From positions 96,339 to 160,338 of the forward strand of contig JAHQIW010000280.1 of NCBI GenBank assembly GCA_019055375.1: DNA of 64,000 bases. The letters are read 5' to 3'. The notes under the pieces are model-generated. The model was not told the DNA's origin. It saw only the letters and a program-made list of their open reading frames with translations, and made no database searches. The first letter of the stretch is position 1. Each line of letters begins with the position of its first letter. This document shows, piece after piece, positions 22,672 to 37,100 of the stretch. The position numbers and the translations under genes were made by a program. Source of the stretch: Parelaphostrongylus tenuis. Taxonomy: Eukaryota > Nematoda > Chromadorea > Rhabditida > Metastrongylidae.

Positions 22672-25600
22672 GTACATTTGTGCAAATATCTTTTAATGGA
22701 TAGAATTGGACGAAAATGAAATGAAGACTTTTCGATGGTTAGAGTCATCAATAAAAACGAGGCAAAAATCAGCTCCAAAAAGAAGTTTTCTTGAAAATAT
22801 TCTAAGTACTACAGCCATCCACGACACCAGCTTCTAACGTACCCACTGGTCAAGTTTCCGCTGATGGCTTTGGGGATACAAGTGGTCCTCAATTATCTCA
22901 GAAAGTAAGTTTTTTAGTTGGTATTCAGATATTTACAACCGGAAAAAGGCTTTAGAAATGGAAAAAACTACAAATATCGAAAACGTGATTCAGGCGCCTC
23001 CGGCTCCATCTTCGGTCGCATCCACTGGCCAAGCCTCCAGTGACGGATCTGAGGAATCTGGCGGATTCGAAAAGGTGAGCTTTATTTTTGAATATTTGAA
23101 GGAGGAAGAGCTTGAGAAGTTGAAATATTCCGAAGGTCAAAGTACCTGGTACAGGCGCCCCCGGCCCCAGGTTCTATCTCTTCTACTGGCCAAGCCTCCA
23201 CTGAGGGATCAGTAGATTCAAACGGTTTTGAAAAGGTTGTTGATTTTTTTTGCGATTAATCTGCAAATTTAGAGATGAGGTTTTGATCAGAAGGTGCTGT
23301 GGGGTGGCCCTTGATGTTAACTACCTTGTATTTATCGTAACATTTCTTTTAGCGGAACACTATATTTTTGACTCAACTGGAACATTTCAAGTTACTTTCA
23401 GGTAGTTGAGAACCTAAATAGTGGCTGCTTGTTGCAGCAGCTCTAAAATGCTATCCCATTTACAGGATGAAAGCTATCAAAATTCTGTTGTTTCCGCGCC
23501 AAAGCACAAATCTGTCTAATTAAGTGAAACAAGGTCCTTTTATTGAGCAAGGACGAGATTTTTCAAACGAATTTCAGCAGCAGGTTTGTTGCTGAAGGTT
23601 TTATCGGCAACATTCCCAGTTTTCGAGGTGGCAACTGGATCGAGGTCTGATGAGTACATTAGAATGGATAGGGTTTTGTGGTCTTAGTTGTTTTACTTCG
23701 ATATCGTGCATTGTTCAATGTTTGGTCAAGAGCTGTTTTGGGAAAGCGCTGCGTTCTCTTCGTTTATTAATAATAAAAGTAAAATCTAAAGAAAGCGAAA
23801 ATTCTCAGTGAGTGTCATCAACTTTGTGGCAGTTCACCATCGTGATTGTTTTTAGATTGCAAGACATTATTTGAAAATTATTCCATTCGCCGAGAAGGGA
23901 GAAATCACCTTTCCTATCTTTCGATAGAAGTTCTGCTTGGAGTTTTCTCAGAAAGCTTTGTTTCGGTTTAATCACATCTCTGAACTTCGTTGGCTGTCGT
24001 ATAGAATTCATTTTCTTCGTTAATCACAATACAATGGTGGAATGTGGTTTTTCTTGCGTAAAATAAGCAGAACTACACTTAAATACCTTTTTGTTCACTG
24101 AGTGTGCGGGGCACCCAATCATCGAGACTGCTGTTTTTCCAACACATTTCAATGGGGAACGATTCTTATGTGGTAAAGATGTGTTTTTCTGTGACATTTC
24201 AAGTAGTTAAGGGAGTCTGACTTCGCCATCATTTCTTCACCTGCCGATACGAAACACCCACAAGTTTTTTGTCGTTGCGACTTTGGAACAAAGTTTTTCA
24301 GAGCCATCTGCATGGTGTACATTTGCAGTACATTCGTCATTGATGCTTGAAAATCTCTGATTCTTTTCTTTGAGTTCCACATTCTTTTTTCTTTGGAATT
24401 GTCATTTCATTAAGACTAAAGCTGTCGTACACTAAATGTTTGAAAAGGCAATCGATTAGAAAGCGAAGATTCTCTAGTGTAACATATGGGGTATTGTGTC
24501 ATTGTCAGGAAGTGTACAATTCTGATTACTTATGCTCTTATATTTGCCGCAGTCTACTAGTTATGCATGATGCAGTTGGCACTATTATTACATCGTTGTA
24601 ATAATAATCATTAGACTATCCATCCAAATTGCAGTCTCTGCATCGAACACTTCTTCTTTCAGTAATCTACAAAATTCTACAAAATTATTAGGTCTTACAC
24701 CAGTTACAAAATGTCGAAGTTCGCTGAGTATGTAATTCCGATTTATCTTACCTATAGTTCCTGATTTTCTTCTTTAAGCGAAACACCTATAGTTACTATA
24801 GTCAGTTGCTTACCTATAGTTTTTCTGGAGCACTATTTCAAGAATTAATGACCCTGTAATTCTCATCAATTTTGCAGCCATCGGTGTTTCGTCTTGAGAT
24901 ATTAGGTTGTTAAATTTAACTGCAGATAATAGTGAATCAAGTTGTAGTGGTTTTCTTCACATAACAAAGTTTTAGAGTTGAGTTTGATGTCAAGGCGATG
25001 ATTTGGCATCAAAAATAAAAAAGATAAAGCTCTCGACGTTGATCAATCCTTGAGAAATGCGCCATGCATTTGTCTTGAATTTTCGACATTGTTTGAGGTG
25101 ACTGATTTCATATCTGGCCTTTACAATGACTCGCGGTGGCCTACCACTGCATCGAGTCAGTGCTGCTTATCCTCTCAGGCAAGTATGAGTCTAGTCACGT
25201 ACCAATTTACCGACACCGAAGGGATGGATGGTTTGGTGAGCCGCAAGCGCGAGATCGAACCATCGACCTTGTGTGAGACTCAGAGTACCTTAAACCATTG
25301 CGTCACATACACTTTTTAACTAGGCATTAGTTGTTAATATTGAAGTAAAGCGAGACTACGATGGAGAGCATTCCGTGAGTATCTAAGAGTCTCCGGAGAG
25401 CGCGGGTCGAAAATCATTTTTGGAATGTTTAAAAATTAGTATGCAAGTGAATCATGTCCAAATTCGTATGTGAAGTGTAAGAAATCAAATAAAGGATATG
25501 GATGAAGACTTCGGTATTTTCAATCCCTAGGACTGAGCCATAGGTGTAGTTCTAATACATATCTGACCTATACATGACTTTATAGAGCCTTTCGATGTCG

Positions 25601-28081
25601 TAAGTCGATGTTTCTATCCTCTCTGAAAAGACTGGAGCAAATTTACGAAGGTCGATAGGTGAATACCTACGTTAACTGGCACATGGAACTGGAGCCAGTA
25701 ACACGTATATCGCAAGTCTCCTCTAATGACGGCGCTGTCGGCGCCCCTGAGAACGGAAAAAGTGAAATTTCGGCGGAATTTTGTAAAGTCATTAGACAAA
25801 GATTATCTAATCACCTAAATTTAATCGCCTTAGGATTCGCGAAATTGCCGTTAACACCAGTGTGGAAACTTCTCTTTGATGTTCCATTTGAAAATTTTTC
25901 GCGGTGATAAAATTGAAGATTCAGCAACCAACTTTTGCGAATTTTTTCGTTAGTGGCTAAAAAATCAGAAATTTTCAAAATGGAAGACTATTGAGTTTTA
26001 AAGGCTTTTTTATGGATGCACAATATGTAATGAACTTTCAACTGGTTCCTTAACTTTTCAGTTATCCATTTTAGTTACTTCTTATATAACTATTTGACGA
26101 ACAGCAAGTAACTATGAGTTTTTTCTTGAAAGATGGAAACGTATTGATACATCATCGATATGTAGACATGAGTATTTTTTATTGAAAAATTGGTAAATTG
26201 GAAATAAAAGGTCAACTTTGACTAGGTCGATCATGATGTGCTCGAGGAATACGGTCAGCAGTTTGTTAATCAAATGCAGCAAGCACTTTTCGGAAAGCCA
26301 CCCGAAGGCGGAGAGGTTTATTCATTTTCCAACTTATTTATTTTACTTGAATTTATTTGACTAGCTTTCAAATTTGAATATCCACGATTTAAGTGGTTAT
26401 ACTCATATTTTAAGTTACTCAACATATCTCTTACCCTTGTCAAGTAGAAGTTCTAGCTCTTCATTCTCAGTAATTTCTTGTCTTCTCGCCTCATTTCACT
26501 TCCACTTTTTCTCCACAGTTCTTTATACTGTTTTGAAAGAGAACTACTCTTTGTATCAAATCTATTCAAAGCAATATTCTTCATTCATGTGGTTTGTTCA
26601 AACAATAATATGTTTACTTTACTACTGTAATTATTATTATTAAGCTTCAACGAGGATGTAATTGAGAAAAAAATCATTACTTATTCAGTCTATCTGTCAG
26701 TAAAAATGGGTATTTCATTATTTAATCAAATCCGCAAAATTTTCCTCACTTTACACTTTGTTTCAAAATGTGTTAGTTAGACTAATCTATTTGCTCATTT
26801 CGTTCTAATTATTCTACGCTCGTGATTATAATGATCGTTGATCGGAAGTTCAAAATGCCTTATTACTCGATTAAGTCGTTCACTAGTGGGAAGGCCAACA
26901 ATGTTGAGGTGCTTTAACGCACGAGATGCCTATCGAACTACGTAAGCAAAACTATATGCCTCTTTGAAATATAATATGATTGTAGTAATGAGTGTGGAGA
27001 ACTTAGTAGAGCATGTTAACCGCTTTTAATTTGATTCTCTGTTCTAATTAATTTTTACTGTAGAATATGACATAAAATGTAGTTCTAAGAGTAATAAGAC
27101 ACGCTCAAAACCAAGATATTTAGGTGGCTTTGAACCCAAGGGCAATCTATCGAGAAGCTTACTAGGTTTCCGTTGCGCCACTGAGGCCCTGCTCAGCGTT
27201 CCAGCCGCGTTTTGATGGAACTTTTCGGTTTGCTGCAATCGATTAGCCATCAATACGATTGATCTAAGTAGCATTAGTTGGTTTAAACCTCATTCAAGCT
27301 TGAGCCGTTGATAGAAATGTAGTGGTAGCAGCCATTCAAAAAATTTTTACTCTTTGTCAGTTCTTCTCTATCTGATTTTTGAAAGTCCGGCATAGTGCTA
27401 CTCGCCTTTGCGAGCGCTCACCACTGTAGTATTCATCTCATTATAGACCGCGTTTTGTATACAGATGAGTCGCTGGAATTTTTTCCCTTCATTTCTAAAG
27501 TACTTTCTTTTTCAATATCTATGTGGATACGTTCTTGTTTTCTTTTTCGTTAAGTGCATCTGCGAGAGCTTAACCAGATTATACGACAACCGCTCTGCGG
27601 CATCATAAATTTCTTCACGACGATAGTTATTTTTCCATTTTTTCGAGTAAGCTCCTTCTTTTTGCGACTAGAAGTTGAATGATGTCAATGGGTTGCTATG
27701 GAAATAAACCATTTGCCATAACATGATGTAAGAAATTCAGTTCACAACTTGCAAGTTGATGTACAATCGAAGCATTTTCCTTAAGAGGAAGGTCTAGTTC
27801 TAATTGTTATGCTTATCATCCAGTAAAGTACCAGACATCGGGATCATTTTTCGATTGCTTATCTACCTATGAATCTGATGTGCGAATATATAGCAGTTTC
27901 ATTGTTCCTTGTGTCTCTCACATACATCGATAAATTGCAAAAACATTCACTATGTTCTTCCCTGGATCGATGAAAATTTAATCCTGTTTCTCATTAATCC
28001 CTTTTATTGATTTACTGCTTGTAAAAAATGCGCTCAGCCGACTGCGATGGTCGATTTCTAAGCGACATTTCTCTCTTTCTT

Positions 28082-28122
<41 letters not shown>

Positions 28123-31100
28123 ATTGCAGATGAAATCACAGGTGAATAGAAAAAGAGTAAAGTGGTTGACAGTTTCGCCCCTACTATGGCCCGCTTGGTC
28201 CTTGACGAGGTGTCTTCTTAGATCCGACTTGAGTCAAAGTCACGGAACGCCTTAGTTCTCCTGGCTATTTCAGAGTCTGTGACGCATGAACTCCCGAGAA
28301 GAGCAATCGAGGGTTCGAAGTCACCTCAGGTTCCAAGTTCTGCTCGTATCTGAACATTCTTGTGGGCGTCATTTCTAAAACTTTGACTTCGTCCAGTCTT
28401 TGTAGTTTGCCTTAGACTATAAAAAGATAACGATGATCATATTGTTGGGATACGATGAATAATTGTTTGAATATATGCGAAATAGCCCACCTGCCATAGG
28501 CGTCAACACGGCGAAACTTCACCCTACCTCGGCTATTAAATCGTCAATGGAAAGTCCTAATGTTGTAAGTTCACTTTTTTGAATATCAGAATTAGATATT
28601 TTCGTTCTTAGAGCACATCAATCCGTGACTGACTACAGTAATCCAGATATTTTTTGGCGTTATAGCGCACCCTAATCTTCGACTAATATTGAAAGCGTGT
28701 CAAGCATGTTTTTTTTATTTTGGGCTTATTGATAAGCTTGCATGAGGTTGTTACAAATTTTATAATGGCTATTGTAAAGGTAGTTCGCCTTCATTTGAGG
28801 CGCGGTGATTCGAGTCCTTTTCCACAACACTTTTTGATTCTTGTGAACTCTTTGAAATTAGTTTTTGACTTTCATATTTGACGAAATCCGATAATTTTTC
28901 TAATACGGAGAAGGCGCATCTACGCTCACGTTTTGTTCATAATACTAAGATCAAATCATGTCAAGCTTGTTCCCTAAGTCTCATGCATACCGGAGGAAAC
29001 GCACTTAGGCGCTGCTTACGATTTTGTCATCCGTCTGCGTGAAATCGATTTGCTTAGTTATAGAGAAGTAAAGCTGTTGTAATATTTCTTTATCTGTTTA
29101 TAACTTACTCTGTAGACATTTCAATACCTTATCAATCTAGTTGATCTGTAATACAGTTTTTTTCACCGTGCGCTTTTTAGTACTTCTGGCATTCAACTCG
29201 TTTGTACCCATTCATCGCTTGATTGAGGATTGTTTCTCCTTCAAGTCAAATAATACCGTTTGAGCACATTTTCTTGTTAACTCGAGGAAAACCAGGCTGA
29301 GACGTTCCGTAGAGCGTTCGTTATTGATTGCGGGAGATGCTTAGAGGGAGGGGAGATCAATCCGCAACGAGCTGTGTTGAGCATCATTGGCATTTCAGCC
29401 ACAGGCTTCCTCTTCTAAATAAGACAGTTTAATTTTGTTCGTCAAAATTTTTATTTGTATGGATGTTATCCAACAGAAAAGTGTTCAACATATCATTGAA
29501 ATGCTCTCAGAAATCCTATTTGAACGACGAAAATACTTATGCTTTTCCAATCTGAAAACCGGCTTTCTTATAACCCCGGCATTATCATCAAAAATTTTGT
29601 TTGCTAATTAAACCTGCAGCACGAGATCGGTGATAAAAATCCAATCAGCTAACGTTCTAACGTCTTCGTCGTCTGGAGAGCCGATAATCCGAGTCGAATG
29701 CCCACAGTTGCTCGTTCTCTTTGTGGTCTTCGTCTTCGTTGTCATTAGAGTCGAATCTTCTCGTTGGCCACCGTCAAAATGAAGAATTTCACTTAACGAT
29801 ACCCTTATAAGAAAAATGGTTTCTGACTATCGTACTTGTTCGGTAATAATATTTTATTTATAACATTAATCATTTGACAATCTCCCTACGGTAGTCCGTA
29901 TCAGTGGCTGCACAATGCGTAATAACAAACTGGAAAAAAAGATTTTTCTTCAATTTTGGCTATACCACTTAATTACATTTTTTCTTGAAAAAGCATGTAG
30001 CACGAAATGGGTCATAAGAGTTTCTTTGGTTAACCGTTCGACATCTTCGTCCTCCACTATGAATGCTTGAAACATCAAACGTTGTGGTTTTGTTGCCTTG
30101 AAGTGCCATTCGCTTAGCAGCTTATGCATTTTGAATAAGTTTGCTCTAACATTACATGTGGCAGATCAAAACTTCTCAACGTATTAAAGTAATCATTCAG
30201 ATATTTCATACACTCTCGTAAGCTGCCGCCTCTTCTAGTAACGGCTAGGTTAAACTTTGTTCCACGGGTTTTGTTGATTACAATTTTCTTCCAAATGGGA
30301 AGGACACTCTAATTCCCGTTCATTTCGAGCATATTCAATGATTTTTATTGAAACGTGTAATTTCCGTTCGCACCCAATTACCTACTCCACTTTCCCATAA
30401 TCTTACGGGTTATTTTGTGTCGCTTCAAATGGATTTCTGGGTGAGTTGATGAAAATATCTTGTTTAAAAATACGCCTCCGTAAGATTTTTAGCAAATACG
30501 ATATGTGGGCGTGTAGCGCAGTGGTTACTGGTACTATGCCATACTAACGCAATCGGTTCGATCTCGCGTACAGCATTCACCACGCCTTCTATTCCTGGGT
30601 AAGTAAATGGTGCCACAGTTGCATGGTAGGGTAGCAAAACGAGCTGATATATCGGCAGGCAACCGGAAGTTGTTTAACAGGCCAGACATGTTTTTATCAC
30701 TTTAACGATGGTTAATGAAGCTGGATATACCTATCCCTTAGTAGTAAACAATGTCTAGCGCGTTATCTTTTATCCTTCAAAAGTTTCTACGTGTAAACAT
30801 ACGAAAATCTTTGACTAAGATGAATGATCAAGTTTCAGTACCAAGATTACACTGAAAAACGTTGAAAGGTCTTTTAGCGTCTTTATCGGTCATATCCATT
30901 GGAGCAATGTAACCGCCTTGAGTCCACATTCTCATGCCTTGAAGATTCCTCGAGATATCACCATATGGTCATAGGAAACTGTTTTTTGCATGTATTCAAC
31001 GACGACCGAAGTTTCTTCTGAACTCTCTTCCGATACAAATCCACCGTAATCATGAATTTGAGATCTAAAGATCACTCCAATTCATCTTATGTCAGGTCCT

Positions 31101-34100
31101 TGAACCCGATTCGTTGAACCTCAGAGTTTTCATGTAAAAAGTTTGAGTTATCTGTGCGCATTCGCTACCGTATACATGGCTTACCTGAGTGCAAAATTGC
31201 CTTTCAGCCTTGTAAAAGTCAATTTTGTTTACTGAAACAAAAAACTTTTCAAGCTCACATCTTTTCCAAACTCTTGTTTGAAACACTTTTTATCATTTTT
31301 TTCCTTGCTAAGATCTATATCTCGAGTAACGATACGCAGGAACAAGAAGAGTTTCGTCCAACGGAAATACTGTTTCCCACAAGCGCCTTGTCGACGTTCA
31401 CGGTTGTTAGGCATGCATTGAGAATTTCTATTCAATTTCTCCGAGTTTAGAACTGTATTGTGCATCGTTAGAAAGGTAGTTACTTCATCAGCACGGTAGG
31501 TTTTCAGTTCTGCACATTCCTATAATTATCAAAAAATTAAGAAGTTGTTCACCATAATTCATTGAATTTTGTCATTCTCACCAAATTCGATTATCTCTCT
31601 CTTTGTGAACTTTATGTTCATCATCAAATGGCAAATACTGAGAAGTCTGCGCAACCGAATATACATCAAGTTAGTTCTTTTTATACGCATTGGTCTTTAT
31701 GTTTGTATAAAGGCTAACGCTAACAAATGATGAAATGGGTGGATGTTAGTCACCACTGCGAGCATCTTTGCCGCTCTCCATCCAGCTTTAAAACCAACGA
31801 GTTTTTCACAAGCTTCGTTCAACATCATAAAACGGCTGTAATACCATTTGCATGATGTGTCATTCCGATCACAGAACTTTTATAGCCCAATGATATTTAT
31901 ATTCCATGAGTGCACTTTGTTGAATCAACTAGTTTTGCCTATAATAGATTCTCTTGCCTCTTCAATACTTCCGGCCGACCGCTGGAGTGTGCCATTAGAG
32001 CGTGATGACCATGTGCAGTGAAATCACTATGTATTCATTGTGAGATTTAAGAAAGGTCGTGCTCACTGGGTATATTGAGTGACTCGTTCTATTGCTTACT
32101 TCCCAAAAAAGTGAAGGAGATAAAAAGAAATAACGGCCACCAAAAGGCAGTTTCCTAAAGGCAGAATTTGAAGGATTGTTCAGGCTTGTTTTTCCATTAA
32201 TGTCCATTTCGGCCGAATGTGTTAAAGCTGATTTATGGGCTGATCGAGAAAACACTGCTGATCTAATGTCTTTTGTCGAGTAATGATGAAATGGCGTGTT
32301 CAGCGCTAATTAATCCTGACTGATGTGCCATGCATTCGACTCCATTCGTAGCATTGCAAAGGAGACTCAATTCATATCTGGTCTGTACAGTGTTTTGTGC
32401 TAGATCACCGATGCAGCATGGCAGTGGTGCTATTCTCCCAGACACGTCTGGTACCAATTTACTGACGCGGATGGACGAAAGAAAGGCTTGGTGAACCTGC
32501 AGCGCAGGATCGATCCTATGTGTATTGCTGCTCTAACACTTCGCCACCCGTGACCATCCATTGTAAGTGAAAAGTTAAATACAATCACAGGCTTGCTGCA
32601 ATTTGAACGGAACTCGGAAGATGGGGTGGATTTCAACCTCGAATCCCCTTTCCGGAGATTTGAGTAATAACCCACTACATTATTGAGGCCCTTTCTCTGT
32701 TATCGCTTAGTCATAAAGAAAAACGTTTTCCAGAACACATGTTCATAGAAAAGTCAATCGGGGTGGAGTCCTCATCGAAACTTATCTCGTTCATTAGCAT
32801 TCAGTCCTTCGTTCAACATTACGATGCTCATCGGACGTCTCGTTCATTGCTTATTTAAGTAATCGCTGACATTGTCCCACAATCGCAAAATCACATCTAC
32901 TTTGGAGTCTATTGATTTGAAATCAATTTGTCTCAAGCATGATGCTATCTTTCCTTAAGTTACATAGACCTTTCAACACCACGAATAATTTCGCGTGGTC
33001 TGCTCAACGGACCATTCTTCATCTGCGGCTTTAGCGGACTTGATGGTTTTTTGATAATAAACAGTAATTTTTCGATAGTTAGTAAATTTAGGTGATTAGA
33101 AGAGTTGAGGGAATTGGACTGTGCACATTAGAAGATATTAATAAAGGATGGGGTGACTTATAGAGCCCGATACACATACACAGAGTGTAAAACGTTCGTC
33201 GTCGCTAACTGTTAGTGTGGGGACTGGAGCACCACAGAGATTAGCAAAAGACGAGAAAGGGCAACTGCCCGACTGACGAGACCTCAAGGTCGAAAACACG
33301 TGTATCGGGCTCTTTAAGTCAGCCCATCTTCAACAGACCACATGACATGCGAGGCTCAAAAAATGATTCTTTGGCAATTGGATTTGAGCTGTGGTCTCAA
33401 GAAAACACTCGAAACGAGTGATATGTTATAGTAATAAAAGACTTCACTCTTACGCGCTATGGTTATCAGTGATATGTATGTTGCTTCTTACGAGAAAAAT
33501 TGGTTCATCGCACAATATGATAGCATCAAAATTTAAAATCTTTTGCAACTTATCCTTGTGTCTTCCTCAGTATTTTATACCCGCATATTCCAGACGACAA
33601 TTAGAAATCACTATAGTGATTAAAATTGAAATCACAGTCGATTACCGTTCGAATTTCTGGTTAATGAACTCGTTTGATGGGCGGTTTTTTGTTTATCTCC
33701 AAGTTTAAGAAGAACTTTTCGCGGCGAACGCCAAACGCAACATCTGTTCTCTACAATATGTAGACTGAGAAAACGTTACTGACGACTATTTGTTTGCTAA
33801 AGAAACTGCTTGAAAAAAAACTACCAGTAAGGGACAGCAGGCTGATTGTGACAGTTAACCGATCATGATTTGAAAAAAGAATGCATCTGTATCAGAAATT
33901 CACTCTCACTGTCTTTTGAGGAAGTTACGTAGTTTCCTCTAAATTATACAAGTGAATACGGCAGTATATAGAAATTCTTATGTTTTAGCGTTCATTTTCA
34001 ACATTGTTGTACGACGATATATAGACTGTATATGAAATTAATAGAATATAATTCCAAGAATTGAGTTAATCTATAGGAAGAGAAATTTGAATCCTATTCT

Positions 34101-37100
34101 GCTTGTTCTGTCAAAGAGACCTGTTTACCTTGATGTTATAACATCTCAATATGACTGAAGCATTTTTGGATCTCTTCCACTATGACTCGAAACAAAAACT
34201 TTTCACACAGCATTCACCCAAGCCAAAACGAGTTCGGTGATTCTTGTCCGAAAGCCCAACAATTACAAACATATGCCACTGCGAAAGCTGGAAAACCACC
34301 TGTTGTAGCCATGTCGCTGAGAATTCCATAACAGTGACGTTATAGCTCAAATGTAATTAATCTTTGTCTTTCTTGTTTGAGCAAACCGTTCAATGAAATA
34401 GATATGAAGCGCCATGGCGGCTAACAGAGTTTAGTCGTGCGCCATTGAGTTATCCAATGGCTAATGAGATAACAAATGATACTGCTGTAGAGATAATATT
34501 GCAGAGTACTTTTAATCAATGCGAGACGACTTGTATATTTTCTCGGAAATATTATTCAAAGCGATGAAGATGTATGATGTGATTTCTATAAGACGACAAT
34601 TCTAAAAGTTATTTTGCCGAAGTTATTTATCCCAAGACCGACGATTATTAACCTTGGCGTGCTTCCATACAATTCTTGATTTTCTTCTTTAAACCAAACA
34701 TGAGGTGTTACATTAAACTTTATTTGACAGCTGACGTTTCGGCAATTCGCCTTCTTCAGAACCTGGAAAGGTCAAATCCAATCAGTCAAACACCTTCATT
34801 ACTCCTTTAGAAAAAAATCACCGGACCTATATTTCAATCGTATCAAGCGCAAAATCAACTCTCAACATACTCACCGCTTTTTATATGTGTTCCACCAAAT
34901 GATTCAAGTGGAGACCACCGGAAAGAAATCACATAGGCTCGTAATGCACCTTACCCATCAAAACAACAGTCTTATATACTAATTCAAGTCACGTGTGATA
35001 ACGAGGCATTCCTACCTGCGGTTTATAGTTGGATTGGTGGTATTAATCCCAAGTGCCCCAAGATTTTTCCGCGCTGATGTTTTTTATTCCTGCGCAAGGA
35101 TGGTGACTTCGATCTCAAAATCAGCTCCGCCATGTTTCTGTTGTCTATGCGCCCCCTAGCGGGATGTTCCGTCTACTTAGACGTTTGTCAGCTAGGTGTT
35201 CTTCCAAAACTATAGAACTTTTGTTCTAGAACTATAGAAGAACACCTAGCTGACAAACGTCTAAGTAGACGGAACATCCCGCTAGGGGGCGCATAGACAA
35301 CAGAAACATGGCGGAGCTGATTTTGAGATCGAAGTCACCATCCTTGCGCAGGAACAAGGAACATCAGCGCGAAAAATTTTTTAGAAGCACTTTGATTAAC
35401 ACCACCAATCCGACTATAAGCCGCAGGGAGGAATGCCTCGTTAACACACGTGATTTGAGTCAGTATTATAAGACTGTTGTTTTGATGGGTAAGGTGCATT
35501 ACGAGCCTATGTGATTTCTTTCCGGTGGTCTCCACTTGAATCATTCGGTGGAGCACATATAAAAAGCGGTGAGTATGTTAAGAGTTGATTTTGTGCTTGA
35601 TGCGATTGAAATTTAGGTCCGGTGTTTTAATCTAAAGGAGTAGTGAAGGTGTTTGACTGATTGGATTGCGGACACTTTGACCTTTCCAGGCTCTGAAGAA
35701 AGCGAACTGCCGAAACGTCAGCTGTCAAATAAAGTTTAATGTAACACCTCGTGTTTGGCTCAGAGAAGATAATCAGGAAGATATTTATGTCGGCCAAAAT
35801 TCTTCAAAATACATGGTACATTTAGTCTAAGTACATTGAGTGGTCAATAAACATGACGAAGGTATAGTGAAAGTAGTTGTGATGAAAACGAGGAGCAATA
35901 CTAACCATCTGAATGGCTTACTTTGAAATGTCATAGGACCTACACACCAGTCATATGGAGACGGACTAATAGTTCAAAAAATAACTGTGTCTTTTAGGAC
36001 GTCCACTTATAGGATGTCAAGTTGATTCATTTATCACCCGTATCACCTATCGTCCTGTGATCGTCAAGTGACTCGAGCGGACGCTAGCAATACTTTCATT
36101 TTTCCCAATCGCGTGCAAGAGTAGCCCAGTGGGTCCTTCCCGCTCTAGGAATTCGTTGAGCATCATATCTTTTAGGGTTTTATGAAGAAATTGGACCACC
36201 GAATCGGTGGTCTTCCCGTGGAGCGCTTCACATCTCGATGAATCCAGTCGGTAACGGCTCTCGTCCATCGGTTCTCGTTAAAGCGCATTACATGTCCGGC
36301 ATATCTTATCTTCAGTAGTGCGGCGTAAGAGCAAATCAATGATAAATTTTGGAATAAGATTTTTCAGTCGTACGACACCAACAATTAAGATACCACCATG
36401 GTTGACACTCGCAGATGAAAGAAGTGAAAAGAAACTACGAAAAATTTCCAAACAATTCGTGAGGGCTAATCGTAGCATTGTGCAAGTATCAGTAGTGATC
36501 ATGTATCTAACGAAATTCCAAATAAGTTTTCAAGGTGATCGAATCGCCACGTACCATGATCAAGAGCTTTTCGTCTACGAGCACTCAACGTCCATATGTC
36601 ATTTATTCACAACGCTGCTTCATTCATGTAAATATCGTTTGGCTCTCAAGACTCCGATGTGCACTTTTGCTTCACTACCATGAAATCGATAAATTTTTCA
36701 ATTTGAATCTTTGTTCCTACCTCGTTCAATAACCGGGACTTCTATAAACTTTTTATTTTGAAGTCAAGCCTATAAATGGGTATTTTTGAGGAAACATTTG
36801 CCTAAGTTTTAGCAGAACTGGACTACGTCTTTTGCCCTAGTCAGTCTGAGGCTTTTTACTAAGTAATTATAATAACCCACACAATTAAAATGGAACCGGC
36901 AGTCATAATAGGCATTACTGCATGACTCTACCGTAGTATTCTGGCGTCAAAAACAAATTCAGAATTAACTCGCATCTCTTTTGACGAATTTCAAGGATTT
37001 CGTATATTTTTGTAGGTGTAGAACTTAATACACAGTTCCACTGCGCTACTTTAGTCCTTAGTGCTTTAGCACTAGACGATGTGTTCTGTGTTGTTGTGTT

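Larger units (their letters stand above)
34672..35780. repeat. 1.1-kb palindrome with ~540-bp arms
   Basis: Left arm 34672-35204 and right arm 35237-35780 are inverted copies at high but imperfect identity, with a 32-nt spacer. Each arm carries, reading outward, GCTAGGGGGCGCATAGACAA, a TATAAAAAGCGG element and a hammerhead-like core near its outer end. No reverse transcriptase or transposase lies in the arms. The outer sequence (CTGAAGAA...GCCGAAACGTC) resembles terminal motifs associated with Penelope-like retroelements, so it may be two element ends joined head to head. A 68-codon frame at 35308 is a by-product of the repeat. Confidence 0.85.

Noticed and set aside
23580..23590. Micro-exon CAG between TTTCAG and GTTTGT
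   Set aside because: Three-base exons cannot be supported from sequence alone; a simple repeated CAG at an acceptor-like site explains it.
31186..31232. Minus-strand 47-nt exon-like segment between TTTTTTGTTTCAG and GTAAGC
   Set aside because: Splice signals are good but it is isolated, with no compatible neighbouring exons on that strand.
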